Of a stretch of DNA of 64,000 bases, positions 34,422-47,400 are shown in pieces (position 1 is the stretch's first letter; each line of letters begins with the position of its first letter). The position numbers and the translations under genes were made by a program. The notes below the pieces were generated by a model. It did not search any database and was not told the origin of the DNA. It saw nothing but the letters and a program-made list of their open reading frames with translations. Location of the stretch: positions 1-64,000 of the forward strand of contig NRSV01000098.1 in NCBI GenBank assembly GCA_002286855.1, read 5' to 3'. The stretch is from Bipolaris cookei (taxonomy: Eukaryota; Ascomycota; Dothideomycetes; Pleosporales; Pleosporaceae).

Positions 34422-37400
34422 GCTTCTTTGCCTATTATTGAGTAAGGCACTGTTCCTTTTTCACCTTGATACCCTGTTTTTTCCGGCAACCGACCGACCG
34501 TAATGACCCGTACCATTCGTCTCTTGGAGTCTCGCATCGCACAACACGAGTCGCCATGACTTTTTGCTCTTTTTTTCTATTGCTTCACGCAACTCGACCG
34601 TTTGGCATGTCGCGCTCTTGACTAAGTGACGCGCTTGAGCTGAGCGTTTGATTTTGTTTCCTATGTCCTATACCTTTCTATTATTCTCTTCGGTGCGACG
34701 ACGATACCCATTATACCATTACCATTCCAACTTTCCCAGAGGTTAAGATTGCAAATCGACGATCTGTTACGAACAAATGGCGAGATACACATACGCAGTA
34801 CGAGGAGGGCGCGTTGGGGGTTGTAATTTTTCTCTCTCACACAGACAACAAGCATGGGCTACTTCGTTTTCCACAGTGCACATACCCAGATTACCCTGGA
34901 AGCCTAATCAAAGTCTTTTCGCTCCTTGAACTGTCGCAACATGTCCGATTTTTTTCCTTTTCAGTCAAATTTTCAAATCATCCATGTCTTAAAATGCGCG
35001 TTGTGCGACCGAAGCTGGACCGGATGTTACGCACGTACGTACTCCACTAACATCATGACATAGTGACATTCTTTTACTCCACGAAGCATTTTCAACCCGA
35101 GCAAGTCTCCGTATCACGATTTATCCATAAATGTCACTTCGCATGCTCTCGACGCCTTGGCGTTCTCTAAACCTTGACGCGCTACCAACCCCGGAAATTA
35201 AGCTATCCACAGGCGCTTGCTGGGCTGGGGTAGAAGAATGCACATTTTCACCGCCAGCTCTGGCATTATCAGCTTCAAGGGGAACACAGGCGTTCATAAT
35301 GGGCATCATATTCGCAAATGCATGAGGAAAAGGCCATCGGAAACAGGCATATCGCATCCTTCTACGCTCAAGTGGGGCCCCTGAAAGTAAGAAATTGAGG
35401 GGGGCTGGCGGGTAGTATGGGTAGAGTAGCCGATGCCGCCAAAAACACGTTCCGGCCCTAAGGATGGCGCGCCCGAAACTTGATGTCATACTGCAGCAAG
35501 CCGCTCACGAATCACGACGACGACACACGTGAGCCCGAAGAGACAAACCGAAGGAGCAGGGAGCGGAGGATGCGCTGGCAATTACAGAACAGGTGTCGAG
35601 TAAGAACGGGCCGATTGAACCTGGTAGGCGGTGTTGTTGCCGAGTCGTCTCCTCACTTATCGTACACTTGAAACATGTGCGCATCCTACCGATTGTGGCT
35701 TGCGTCAAATCCACAGCCTTACCATCGCAGTTTATGGATGTTTATGCGAGCGCTCATGCACGAGTGGTCTGATGGTATACACACGGATCACGGCACACAG
35801 CACCCATGCTTAGCGATTCTATGGGGATGCACAGGCTATGAAGGTCTAGGTACACACCTAGAACCAGACTATCCGAATAGCCGTCACTCGGCATTCCTGT
35901 AACCCCATGCTATAACATTAGTAGGGAGCAACGTGCACGAGGACTCGAGCACATTCTCTTGAACATTGTTCTTTTTTTTTGCCACAGCTCTGAAAACAGA
36001 ACTGGACGCGAAATCCGAGGCGGCATACACATCAGGCGTACAAAATCTGCCGGTGCTAGTCGAGCCAATAGCGAATACACGAGGATCCAATAGAATAGCG
36101 CAGTGTGTTGGTTGACGACGCTCCCGTTCAAAGCAGCTTGGTAACGTTGTAGTAAACTCTACATTACATATGTAAGTGTATAAGGTTATGCATGAGCCAA
36201 TGAGCGGCTAATGGGCTAGTCGGAGATCGACACGTTGTGTAATCTAGCGAGTCTGGCAAGTGGCGAGTAATGTGGCTGGACCCTCGCCTTCGCCACAACA
36301 GCTCGCGAACGCTGGACTGTGCCACACTACTCTAGTCTATGCGGTACGCTTGTAGTATGCAGGTCGTCACAAGCTCTGAGTCAGAGATCAGAATTGCCTC
36401 TCGCACTCGAATGACGCATGACGTTAGCACGGCTTTGCCACTCAAAATATGGCATTTGGATAACGTAGGTGTACCGAGGTGAGGGTACGATAAGATGATG
36501 TCGCACCGCCACACAAATACGTACCCCTCGCAAACGATCTTCATCACCTCGCATGTTAGAGTGGGTGCCTCACTTTGAAGCACAAGCGCAGACTTAAGAA
36601 TCCTAGTAGAATGACCGAGGGATCAACTCATTGCGAGTTCTAGACTGGTTGCACCCCCGCTGCTACGGTACCGTAGTAGTGAAGCGTGTCAGCCGTAGTT
36701 TGCAGATCGTAGTGTGTACTGGTACATTGGGCTGATTGATAGACTGCGACCGTTGATCAAACGGAACGATTGCCATGCAATGGCTCGGTTCAAATACAAC
36801 TACGTACTAGTAAGATTTGTAAATCTTGTTGTGCTCAGACATCGATTGGACTGCGTTTCTCTCAAGGTTGGAACGCGGCCTTTATCAGCCATTAGTTTAG
36901 TGCATTTTCTTGGGGGACACATGTGTGTAGTGGCGGCTGAGATGACGGCTTATTCCATATAAGCTAAAAAGTCATGCGAATGGGGGTGAGGGGGGATTTG
37001 TCTTGTTTACGTGGAGATTAGGCTACTCGTGCTTGGTGGATCGGGCCCCGGCGCGATGAGTCAGGTAGGCCTTTAGCAGTGTTACTATGAGCTGGGTAAA
37101 GTATGAGAAAAACGGAGACGCTTGGGGCTATTGTGCATCTATTCCTACTAGTCAAGGGCGCCGGCACGACTACCGATCCCAGAAGCCAATACCCGCGCTG
37201 CGCTCACTCACAAAGTAAACGCCAGTGTAGGTTGGAGGAATATTGATTTTTACCACCGGCGTAACGTATCCTCGGAGACGTTTCCTTACTTTTACACCCG
37301 ACGGTTTTTTCGGGGCGTTTAAGGAAAGTTGGACTTTTTACTTCTTTTGCTCAACAGAGATCCGTTCTTGTAAACACACGGACGCGAATCCGAGTGAGCG

Positions 37401-39657
37401 GGAAATCGAGCCTAGGAAAAGGCGACGAGCTGAGCGGCCCCAAATCCCCACTCCCTCGCGCGCTTCTGCTTCCCCCCTCCCCCTCCCTTGTTTTTTTTTC
37501 CGCAAAGCCCTCGGAGACAAGGGGGGGAATGGGGGTGCCCACACGTGGACGCGGTGGATATGTGTCCAATTACGGCAAATCCAGAAGATGTGTATATGAT
37601 CACGTCGACTGGCAGAATCTTTTTCAGCTTTTGGGGAAAAAATCCTACGATGATGACTTCATACGTGCGGTCAAGCATCCACACCCTGATCACCCGCAGA
37701 AGTGTTTCAGATTAGAGGTCAGACAGCGCAAGCATGCATCCCGATGAGCGGGCGATCAGCTTTTTTGCTTGCCCAGTGCCAGCACAGCTCAATTCCCCAC
37801 AACGACAAGGCTCGCTTCCCGATGCCTGGTACCTGTTCTGTGTAAGCAAGTAATAAGCCTGGCGATCAGCATGCATCTCCGTCCCAAGATACAGATGTGT
37901 ATACACATGCACACACGCTTTCTATTTCCCCTTTTGATAATATCTCTCTTTCTACTGGGTACATAAACCCCCCCCCCCCGGCGCGCGCCCCGTGCCCGCC
38001 CGCCGCCATGGGCGATTCGCACCGCTCAATATCTCTCAGAAAGGGTAAAGCAGCGCCCCTGCCCTAGAACACCAAAACACGAAGGAGATGTTTCCTCGAA
38101 TGAATCCATGGCGCGGGCGCGCGCAATCGTGGCATCATTTCGCTTCATCGCCTACAGCGAATCAGCAACCCGAGATGCGATCAGCCGCCAATGTGTGGCT
38201 GGAATACTGCCGGTTGGGCGATTGGAAGGCGGGGGGTGCCGCTGATAGTAGGAATACGACCCCCCTCTCTTTATGTACCTAAGTGTGTAAGTACAGGAGC
38301 CACGTCGATTCGAGATGCATTAGTTTGAGTTATATGGGATGTAAGTAAGCAATAGGTATTTTCCAAAGTAAAGATGAGTAAAAACAGTAAGTATGTCTGC
38401 ATGCATATCCGCTGCTTGTGCTTGGGGTGAGAAGCGGGCGGGCGCGCCTTTTTTTTTTGCTTGGTCCATTTTTTTTGAATTTCCCCGATAGGTATTCGGT
38501 CCCGCATTTGGGATAATGCAACAAGTGCAAAAGTCCAAGACCATGCTTATTTTCTGCAAGGGTGGTGAGGTTGAGTCAGGTGGGCGCTTATTCTACATGT
38601 TTACATATACAAACCATACCTTTTTCTCTCTCAGTATCAGTAATCAGAATAATCATTTTACGAGGGCTGAGCTTGCAATGACGACTGAAATAAGGGGGGG
38701 TGATTTTTGCAAGCCAAACGCAAAATCACACCTTCTAAGTAAGTATAGTCTATGCGCACAAAAAAAAGATGCACACTGGCCCGCCCCGGCGCCAGCGCCT
38801 CATGACATTTTTCTATTTGTTTTGTTCAGCTTTGCTCTCTCTCTCTCTCTTCTCACCTTCCCTTTCTCCCCCCCCCCTCTCTCTTTCGGCGGAAGCCCCA
38901 GGACGGGAAGATTCACACATCCCCATATTGCTTCCTCTGAGCGCGGGTCAAGGGTAGTTAGTTAGGGCCTGGTCAAATAAGTCCTTCGGCATATATGAAC
39001 AAAAAAAGACGCAAAGACCATGGTGTCCGCCCTCCCCATGATGCAAAGATGCGTATTCAATGTATATGTACAAGGTAGTATGTACTACTTTTGTACCCTG
39101 TTGGCCGACGGGCGGCCGCCAAATGAGGGAACCTTGTTCCTTGCTAGGTCCCGGCGACACCGACGTGTCGGGGGTCCGAACAATTGGATTCGGGAGGGAG
39201 AGAAGTCGGGGCGTCATGGACTACAGGCTTGGATAATTGATTGGGGATATATTTTTTGTACGGAAGAGGCATGTGGGCCGCAGAAAGTGGAAGGAAGAGG
39301 GATCCCTAGCCCCAATGTATTGAGTGCGGGAGCGAGAAGCGAAAAAGAAAAAAAGAGGAACATGGGGGGGGGAGGGGGGGAACGCCGCTGGCGCGGGTTG
39401 GCATGCGGATGCAGATGCATGGCGGTGAACTTGGGGAAAAAGGAGATTAGGAGGTTGTTTGCACCGCCACAGCTGGGATTCAAGAAGGGAAAACGCGGTG
39501 AGTTGCTTGATTTGATTGCCTAGTATATTGGAAAGGTAGTAAACATTGATTCGATAGTTGTCATTGTTAATATTGCTTTCTAACCTCCTTCCCACCCCTT
39601 TTTTTGGTTCTCTATCTTCCCAAACGAAAAAAAATCGACTAGCTACCAAACACCTTT
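34422..39657. other. 5.2-kb gene-poor gap between convergent genes
   Basis: The two flanking genes point toward each other, so no promoter of either is expected here, yet the gap is the largest in the window. I see T-rich sequence after the CP2-like gene, a 12-C run at 37,968-37,979, CT-rich tracts near 38,825-38,885, G runs near 39,363-39,380, and many A or T homopolymers. Open frames up to 167 codons occur but none has a domain, signal peptide or spliced continuation I can support. It may hold a non-coding transcript, old transposon remnants or a very divergent gene. Confidence 0.45.
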
Positions 39658-40793
39658 TCAATCGTCTAGTTCTCGTCCAAAATCTATCAAACGCAACTTG
39701 TTCGCGTCTTTGGGATGGAACTGGGCAATCTTTGCTCGGACCAAGAACCGGGAGGCCGCGGAATCTCTCTGGAGCTGAACATAGGCTTTGCCTCCCCCCG
39801 GACCCATGAGCGTAGCAAAGAGATCGCCTATTAGTTTCCGCATTTCCGCGTCAGCTGCTTCCGCCTCGGTGGGTGGTGGCTCTTCCTCGTGGTCACCCTC
39901 GTCTTGATCGGCAGCCGGCTTGATGGGCCCCCAGATTTGGTCGATTCGGCGCTGTCGAGTTTTGTCTGATGGAGGCTTCTTGGAAGATTTTGCTCGACCC
40001 TTTTTGGTGAAGCCCGCGGCTAGTGTGTCGTCGTCTACATCGAACATGTCGCCTACTACAGGCCCGCCAAGTTCTTCTGCTGCGAGCATGGTAGAGAGGT
40101 AGTCGTTGATGAAGTCATTCATAGCTTCACTTAGACGCTGCATTTCCGCGTCTGAATGCTCTTTCTGCGCACGTTTGGCAGCAATCAGTTCACGTGCAAG
40201 CTGGGCAGGTGTCTTTTGCGAGCGGTCTTGATGCTGGGAGCGTAGTCGCTGGATACGATCTTGCATGGCCTGCGTGAGGCGGTTGGCATCGTGCAGATTA
40301 GCTTCTTCGCGGCGAAGAGCCGTCTCTTTTGCAAGCAGTTGAGACTGCGTGCTGGCAATTGCTTCCTTGGTTCCCTGTACGTTCTGCTGGAGGCTACGGG
40401 CGGCTAACAGCGCTGGCAGAAGTGACCCTTGAGGAGGCAGATATGTCGCAGTCGGCTTCAAGCGTTTATATGCATCTTTGACTGCCACGAGTTGTTGCAG
40501 CTTTTCCCTCGGATCCTCGGATGCATAGGCTATGCTGTCCAGGTCAAGATTGGATTGAGACCGCAACTGTGGTCCACTTAGCAATGCTCCACAAGACCGT
40601 GCCTGCAGTCTCTTCTTACCTGGTCCAGCGCCGCCTGTTGTTCCTGTACGCGTGCCTGCAGCTCCTTCACCGTCTGCGCCAGGCGAGTTTCCGTGTCAGA
40701 CGCGTCAAAATCGACAGCGTCGTCGTGCAGATTACGTGCCTCCTGAGCATACTCTCGTATCCGCTGGACAGTCTGGTCCGGTGCCTGTGCCAT
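39658..40793 (-). CDS. CENP-K-like (Sim4/Mcm22) inner-kinetochore protein
   Basis: Exons 40793-40620 and 40566-39658, with a 53-nt intron (GTAAGA...CCACAG with GCTAAG), encode about 360 residues. The N-terminus is helical (MAQAPDQTVQRIREYAQEAR), followed by long coiled coils (ELQARVQEQQAALDQLRSQS; LLAKETALRREEANLHDANR). A basic linker (KKGRAKSSKKPPSDKTRQRR) precedes a C-terminal motif, FLVRAKIAQFHPKDANKLRL, whose HPxDxxxxRL pattern resembles the C-terminus of CENP-K. CENP-K works in the CENP-H/I/K part of the CCAN at centromeres. The identification rests on layout and the C-terminal motif and is moderate; another coiled-coil CCAN subunit remains possible. Confidence 0.6.
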
Positions 40794-41674
40794 ATCTCTT
40801 TTACAGCGCGGTCGGTGTGATGTGTGGTGGTCGCGCAGCTTCGCTAACAGACGCGTCGTACCTGGCGCGCGGCACCCTCACCCCCACTCGCTCATAAACG
40901 TCCGGGCAGTGCACGCTGAACCTTGTAAGAAGAGCTCGTTCGCAGATTGCCTGTGTCTCTTGGTGTTTGTGTATGCTGGCACAGAGCAGTCGTCAGCACG
41001 TGACCTGCCAAGACTTAGCGCCAACCTCCCCGCGACAGCTTCCTTTTCGCTCCGCCGGCGCCTTCTGCCTCACGCAATTCGCTTTGCTGACCCCATCCAT
41101 CACCCCAAGCTCCTTCTCCATCACCATCCCTCGTCAACCCCCTTCTCCTACCCATTGCCTTGTTGCTCGGGAGGGACGGCGCGCAACACCAGACGCTCCC
41201 TTATCTGAGACACCGGGTCGCTGCCGACAAGGTTTGACGGGCGAGCTTTCTTTACTTGGGCCAGTTTCTTCATCTCTCGACCTCACCTCACATCCATCGC
41301 CCCCGAGCGAAGCACACTCTCACATCCATCCACTCACCCTGCCCGACTCTCCTGCTCTATCACAACACCATCACCTACGACTGCCCACTCTGTCGAGGCA
41401 TCCCTTGTCCGACGTCTGCACCCTCTGCACGCCCCAAAACTTCGTTCACGTTCCTGGCGACCTCTCCTCCACGCACCTTTACCGCGCTGTCGCGGTCCCC
41501 TCCAATCCGCCCTCACAGCACGCTTTCTTTCACGGCCCCCGCTGTACATAAAAGTCGCAAAGATAATCGAGATCAATTGAAACAATCTCAACATCACGTT
41601 TGCGCGCTCGTCGACTGTGAAGAGCGTATATAGCCGTTGAAGACTCAAGACCCAGAAACTCATACATAGAAGCC
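40794..41674. promoter_or_regulatory. divergent promoter and long pyrimidine-rich leader of the KH-protein gene
   Basis: About 880 bases between the CENP-K-like start and the KH-protein ATG. From about 41,050 to 41,520 the plus strand is strongly C/T-rich with CTCACC and CATCC runs, typical of long 5' leaders of highly expressed ascomycete genes. A leader intron is possible but not assigned. Confidence 0.45.
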
Positions 41675-43196
41675 ATGTCTGCATCCCCCACCATCGCGGC
41701 TTCCTCGACCAAGCGTCCGCTCGAGGAACCCTCATCGCCTGCCGGACTCAACGACCAGCCTGATGCCAAGCGCCCTGCCCTCGATAAAATGGTCAAGGAT
41801 GACGCCCCCAGCGCAGATGCCATCGACGTCGCGCAGCCAGTCAAAGCAGATGCTGTTGCTGTCGAAGGCATTAGCGAAGAGCAGGCAAAGGTGGTACCCG
41901 TCGCAACCCCTGCCGTCGAGAATGGTACTGAGCCTATCCAGACGGACACTGTTGTCCCTGACGCTCCCTCTATTCTTGAGACCCAGCCCATCCAATCCAC
42001 ATCTGGTGCCAATGGACGCCCTGTAAACTCCAATCAGCAGGTCGACGAGACCAACTGGCTGCATGTACGCGCTTGCATTGGCACTAGCGAGGCCGCCACC
42101 ATTATTGGTAAGGGCGGAGAGAACGTGACCCAAATCCGACGTCTGTCTGGCGCCAAGTGCACCGTCAGTGACTATTCGCGAGGTGCTGTTGAACGCATCC
42201 TTACTGTAAGCGGCCAAGTTGATGCTGTGTCCAAAGCATTTGGTCTCATTGTACGCACTCTCAACCAAGAGGACCTCGAGACCCCTTCGACGTCTACATC
42301 CAAGGCGTACCCCATGCGTCTGCTCATTCCCCATATTCTTATCGGATCAATCATTGGTAAGGCTGGTGTTCGTATCCGCGAAATCCAGGAAGCTTCCAAC
42401 GCAAAGTTGAACGCGTCCGATACACTCCTTCCTAACTCAGGCGAACGTTCGTTGATCGTTCTCGGTGTTGCCGACGCCGTGCACATTGCTGTGTACTATG
42501 TTGCTCAGACTCTAGTTGAGCAGCTGACCGAGCGATTCGGTGGCCCTGCAGCCTCCCAATACGCGACCCGCAGCGGTATGGCTGCCAATGTTGTTCCAGG
42601 CGGCATGTCTGTTCAACCATATGTTCCTCAGCCTGCTGGAGGCCAGTACTCTCACCCACAGAACTTCCGTCGCCAAGAGCCTGCTCAGCGTACCCCAGCA
42701 CATGGCGGATATGGCGCTCCTCACATGCACGGCCAGCCTCCTCAGCAATCGCCATATGGTCATCCTAACATGCCCTACGGTGCTGCTTCGCCCAGCCGCG
42801 GTCCCTATGGCGGACCTGCTGCCCCCACTCCCTATGGAGCTCACCCGGCTGCGGCGCCTGTTGCACACGGTGCCGCTCCTCACGCGCCCGTTGGTGCCAT
42901 CCCTGGGCAGCCTTTAACGCAACAGATTTTCATTCCCAACGACATGGTTGGTGCCATTATCGGAAAGGGAGGTGCCAAGATCAACGAAATCCGCCAGCTC
43001 AGTGGCAGTGTCATCAAGATCAACGAGCCTACCGACAACAGTAACGAGCGTCTCGTCACCATTACAGGTACACAAGAGTGCAATCAAATGGCGCTGTACA
43101 TGCTGTACTCGCGACTAGGTGAGTGGACCCATCTCAATAAGACAGGTACCAGGGGCTAACGTTATTTTTGCAGAATCGGAGAAGCACCGTATCTAG
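41675..43196 (+). CDS. three-KH-domain RNA-binding protein (PBP2/Rnc1, hnRNP K-like)
   Basis: Exons 41675-43118 and 43174-43196 encode about 488 residues. Three KH domains carry intact GxxG loops: residues about 130-195 (ATIIGKGGENVTQIRRLSGA), 212-280 (GSIIGKAGVRIREIQEASNA) and 414-480 (GAIIGKGGAKINEIRQLSGS). Between KH2 and KH3 is a low-complexity Gly/Pro/His/Tyr-rich linker. Members such as fission yeast Rnc1 and yeast Pbp2/Hek2 bind mRNAs and control stability, localisation or telomere functions. The last exon is only 23 nt and encodes ESEKHRI; if its 55-nt intron were kept, the protein would end differently (GEWTHLNKTGTRG). The start is in a good context just after a long leader. Confidence 0.9.
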
Positions 43197-44410
43197 GCGT
43201 ATGTGCTTGTGGCATGGGATTGGTCGTTTGTGTGCCAAGACCAGAAGTGGTACAAAATGAGTACAGGGTCTCTGTTTTATTTTGTGAGGGGGAAATACAT
43301 GTGTATATGGGAGCAAGGCGTAGCGGTATATTTTCCTGTTTCTTCTTTTCTTTTCTTTCATGTTCCTCTTGTTTGGGGCCTTGTACTTTAAAAACACGCT
43401 TTCTCTACTCTTGGTACGCGGAAAAGATCGTTCGCCCTGGTAGAGTCTGCTCGTGAAATGGGGAAAAGGATGGATTCTTTTCTTGGGTGCGGAACCTCAA
43501 TTATCGTGATGGCAGGGAGGTCCTTCTAGTGCCTACGACATGATTTGCACATATCTGGTAATCTAGTAAAAGCTCAATGGTGTTCTTCTTCTTTAGCTCT
43601 ATAGTGCTATAATTTTTTTTGTAATAGTTGTATGGGTCTGCGGTTTCTTCAACAAATGTGCAATAATAGACTGAATTGATTCTTGTTTTGTATATACTTT
43701 GTTGCGATTATGATGCTAGGTGGAGGAAGACCTGGGTAGGACTTGAGCATCAGATTAGCAGACGAGAATGTATCTCATCGAGAATCTCATGTAGATAAAG
43801 GAACCAGGTCAAATCATTATCATACTCGTAGCACCCCCCCCCCCCCCCACAGATATCTATCTCTTCAGACTAACGCAATGACGGACGCGAGTGTACATCA
43901 TGACCCCTGAATATCGCCATTTTTACTGTATTTCGATTTACCAACAAAAATAAACAAAAGGAAACAAGAATACTTTCTATATCTATTCTTTCCAGGGTGA
44001 AGGTAAAGCAGATGAAGTGGTTGAGCTCTGTATCTACCGTTCGTGGCTTGTGCAATTTTGCGTAGTGGAGTAACTGTCAAGTGCGCTAACTGTATGCTAA
44101 AGCACAATTTGTTAGCTTGATATGGGAGAAGAGTATGAACAAGATATAGTGTTGTCGTCGAGCCTGTATGTGGCAAAGTGTGCAAAACATAGTAACCAGA
44201 CTATTGTAATCTGAAACTGTCTACCAAACACACTGCGTGTTAGATAAGGCAGGCACGATATATTACTGCAAACAAACACGCATAATGCAAAAGAAAGAAT
44301 CGTATAAAAGAATTTTTGGAGAAACCAAAAGAACACATATAATCACATTGGAGAGCTATGTAGGAGATCCGTCAAAAGAACAGATCGCATATGTTTTTTT
44401 TTCCACGCTT
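43197..44410. other. intergenic between convergent KH-protein and acrB genes
   Basis: About 1.2 kb of A/T-rich 3' flanks with a 15-C run at 43,834-43,848. No gene is supported. Confidence 0.5.
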
Positions 44411-47400
44411 TCATCGACCAGTCCCAATCGGACTCATGAAACCATTGCTACCACTTGTTGCGCTTCGAACCATCATGGGCTTGACACTTTGGACAGGACT
44501 CATGGGATCCCTCTGACTTGAAGTTTGGCTCGACGCACCCGAGCTCAAACTGCCGCTCCCATGGCTGTAATTGCGTCCATTGACGGGACCAGGAGTATTG
44601 AAAGGATTGCCAAGCACATAGGGGACCGTAGATGAGGGCTCGTCAAAAGCGTCAGTGAAGCCGGATACATTGGAAAGCATCGACGAAGAGCGACCGCGAC
44701 CGCCACGCATGGAACCAGGGGTGCTATTCATATGGGAGTTGAGCGATGGGAACGTGAAGCTGGCGAAACCGTTGTTATGAGGAGACATGCTTGTGCCAGG
44801 GAGATTGCCGTCAGGTGTGGTCGGAACAGACATTTGTTGTTGGGCTTGCTGAATAATGAGCTCTTCGTAATGCTGCACAGTTTGCATGATTTGAGTAGTA
44901 GAGAGACTTTGCTCTTCAGTTCGCCTTTCGTAGTTGATGATGTTGCTACGATATTGATGCTCGACATCGGCGCGCTGTGCTCGCAAAGCTGCACGTTCTT
45001 GCTCCCTTCGCTGCTTGGCGGTGAATCCTTCAGCATTGGCAGTGACAAGACGGTCGTGCTGTTCATTGAGCCTGGTTTGACGCTGCTGAAGACGCTCTCT
45101 CTTCTGGTAAGCGTTGTTGATGTCATTCTGGACGCTTTGAACCTGGCGTTCAATCTCTTCCTTGGTCTTGTCGAACTCGCTCGCAACGGCATTCTTATTG
45201 TCGCGCTCCTTTTTCCATTCCGCTTTCCTGGCTGCGGCTTCCTTGGACTCCTCTTCGGGAATGCATCCCAGATTCTCTGCTTGAAGGGCAAAGTCTGTGG
45301 CTGCATCGTCGGCCTGGCGAATATTCTGGGTGAATTGGAGGACGCGCTGGCGTTGGCGTTCATCACTGCCACCAGCGTTGGCAAGGCGGTTTCCGAGAGT
45401 ATCCACCTCTTTCTTGATATTGGTGATGGCAGTCTTATGGTCCTTTTTGTTCCGCTTTAGGCGATTGCGTTGCTCTTGTAACTGCTGGTCGGCTGCCGCA
45501 ATAGAGTTCTTCAATGTCGTAGTAGGCGAAGAAGGTCGTAGAGCCTGGTGGGCTGGCGGGGAGGCAATGGAGGCTAAAGCTGACCGCGTTAGCAAAGAAA
45601 TATAGCATAAACCGTCGTTCTTACCGAGCTCGGTGACAGGGCTGGCCGAGGTAATAAGGCTTGCTGAATAGAAGACTTCATGGTCGTTGGTCCGAACAAA
45701 CTCGCAGTAGTAGTTGGACAGTGCCGTTAACCCAAAAATCTCACCTACCCAGTAACCCGTTCCCTCCTGACCTTCAAAACCAACAGGTTCGCTTTGCCGG
45801 ATCCGGGCAGAGCTCCAATCGGCGCCATTGACACGGATGTAGAATGGCTTTGACTTGTCTATGCCGGATCCGAGGCTCGGATCTTCCTCGTTCTGCTCCT
45901 GAGTACCAGCTCCATCAGCTAAACTAACACAAAATGAAATGTCGGAAAAGCCGACTTCTGAAATCCAAACACGATCGTCTTCCGGTCTCCAAACAGCATT
46001 TCCAATGTGATTTGCGTCTTTTGCGTTAGCCTCGTCGGCATCGTTTGCCGCCCGGCTACTCTCCATTTCTTTTAAAACAGTAACTTTTGTACTTGCAAGG
46101 GCAGCCCAAAACGGCTGCTGGCTCCGAACATGAGTGGCTTGCTTTCTCTTCCTCCTACCACTACTTGCTTTATCCTTGTGTGCGTGTACGGCGGGTGACG
46201 GCCCCGGGGGGCGGCCGTCGGTACTCGAGGCATTGGGGACATCGGCAGCTGGTTCATGGTTAATTGAGTTCGAGCGTTGAAGCACACCAGATTCGGGGTC
46301 TGTCTTCTTGCCAGTAGGTAGAGTTGTGTGTTCTCGTCGAGACAGAGAGCGTCGGATAATGCGAACGACACCTTGGGCTAGAATATGAATACCCAGGAGG
46401 CTGCGAGGCCATCCATGGGGGGTTGAGAAGCTTTCCAATGAGGTCGGCGTACTCGAAGGGCTCGTCAAAAATTCAAGGCCTCCCCGGGCGAGCCCTGTCC
46501 AAAGAAAGTGGACAATGTGTTGCCGGAGAGGCCTAAATCTGAAGATGTGACTGGTGAGAATAATAACGAAGCATATGACAATGCTATTGGTCGTGCCCTT
46601 TTTCCCGGCTGCAGCTCCTCCCAGGGCGATGGCAATGACGGCCTGTGCCAGGTCGAGGAAGAAGTTCTGGGCAGGGACCCACAGCAACAGCCATACCATA
46701 AGAATGACGGTATCAGCAATGATTGTGGTGAAGAGCGAGGGCGTGCCACCGGAGCCCTGGAAGATGTCGGTAAAGGAGGGAAAGGCAGAGAGGGCGGAGA
46801 GGGGGGTGCCAGCCTGGGGCGGGACAAAAGTGAGAGTAGCGAAGAGGAACTGAACGACGGTAAGGACGGTTGGGGGGAGCTGGAGGAGGATGATGAGGAT
46901 GGCGAGCACGTCCCGCAGCGGACAGGACGTGAGAATGGTGGCAGGGACAGAGAGCATGGTGGTCATGGACAGCGAGGCGTGCTTGGAGCCGGTGGTGTCT
47001 GCGCGGCGGAGGGTCGACGACATGGGGTCAAAGGGGGCCGTGGCATTGTCGTAGGGGCGGCAGGCATCTGTGGGATTGTCGTTGGAGGCGTCTGAAGCAG
47101 TGCGCGTGCGGTCGTGTGAGCGGGCGTGGGGGGCAGCGGGTGTGGTGATGGCGGAGGAGGCGGAGGGCGTGGCCGACGAGGCAGAGCACGACGAGGCGAC
47201 GGCGGCAGGCATGATGGCAGTGGCGGCGCCGTGGTGAAGGAGCGTGTTTGCTGGCACCGTGTCGCTGCTGTCTGCTACATGGCCGGGCTGGGGCCTGGGC
47301 TGTGCCGTGGTCTTCCCATTGGGAGTGTTGGCACTGAGGGCCGGATTGCTCTTCTGCTTGTCGATGCGTCTGCCGGGGGCGGCAAGGCCATTCTCGTGTC

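Noticed and set aside
39020..39523. 167-codon plus-strand frame in the 5.2-kb gap
   Set aside because: It contains homopolymer-driven Gly/Lys/Arg stretches and no recognisable motif.
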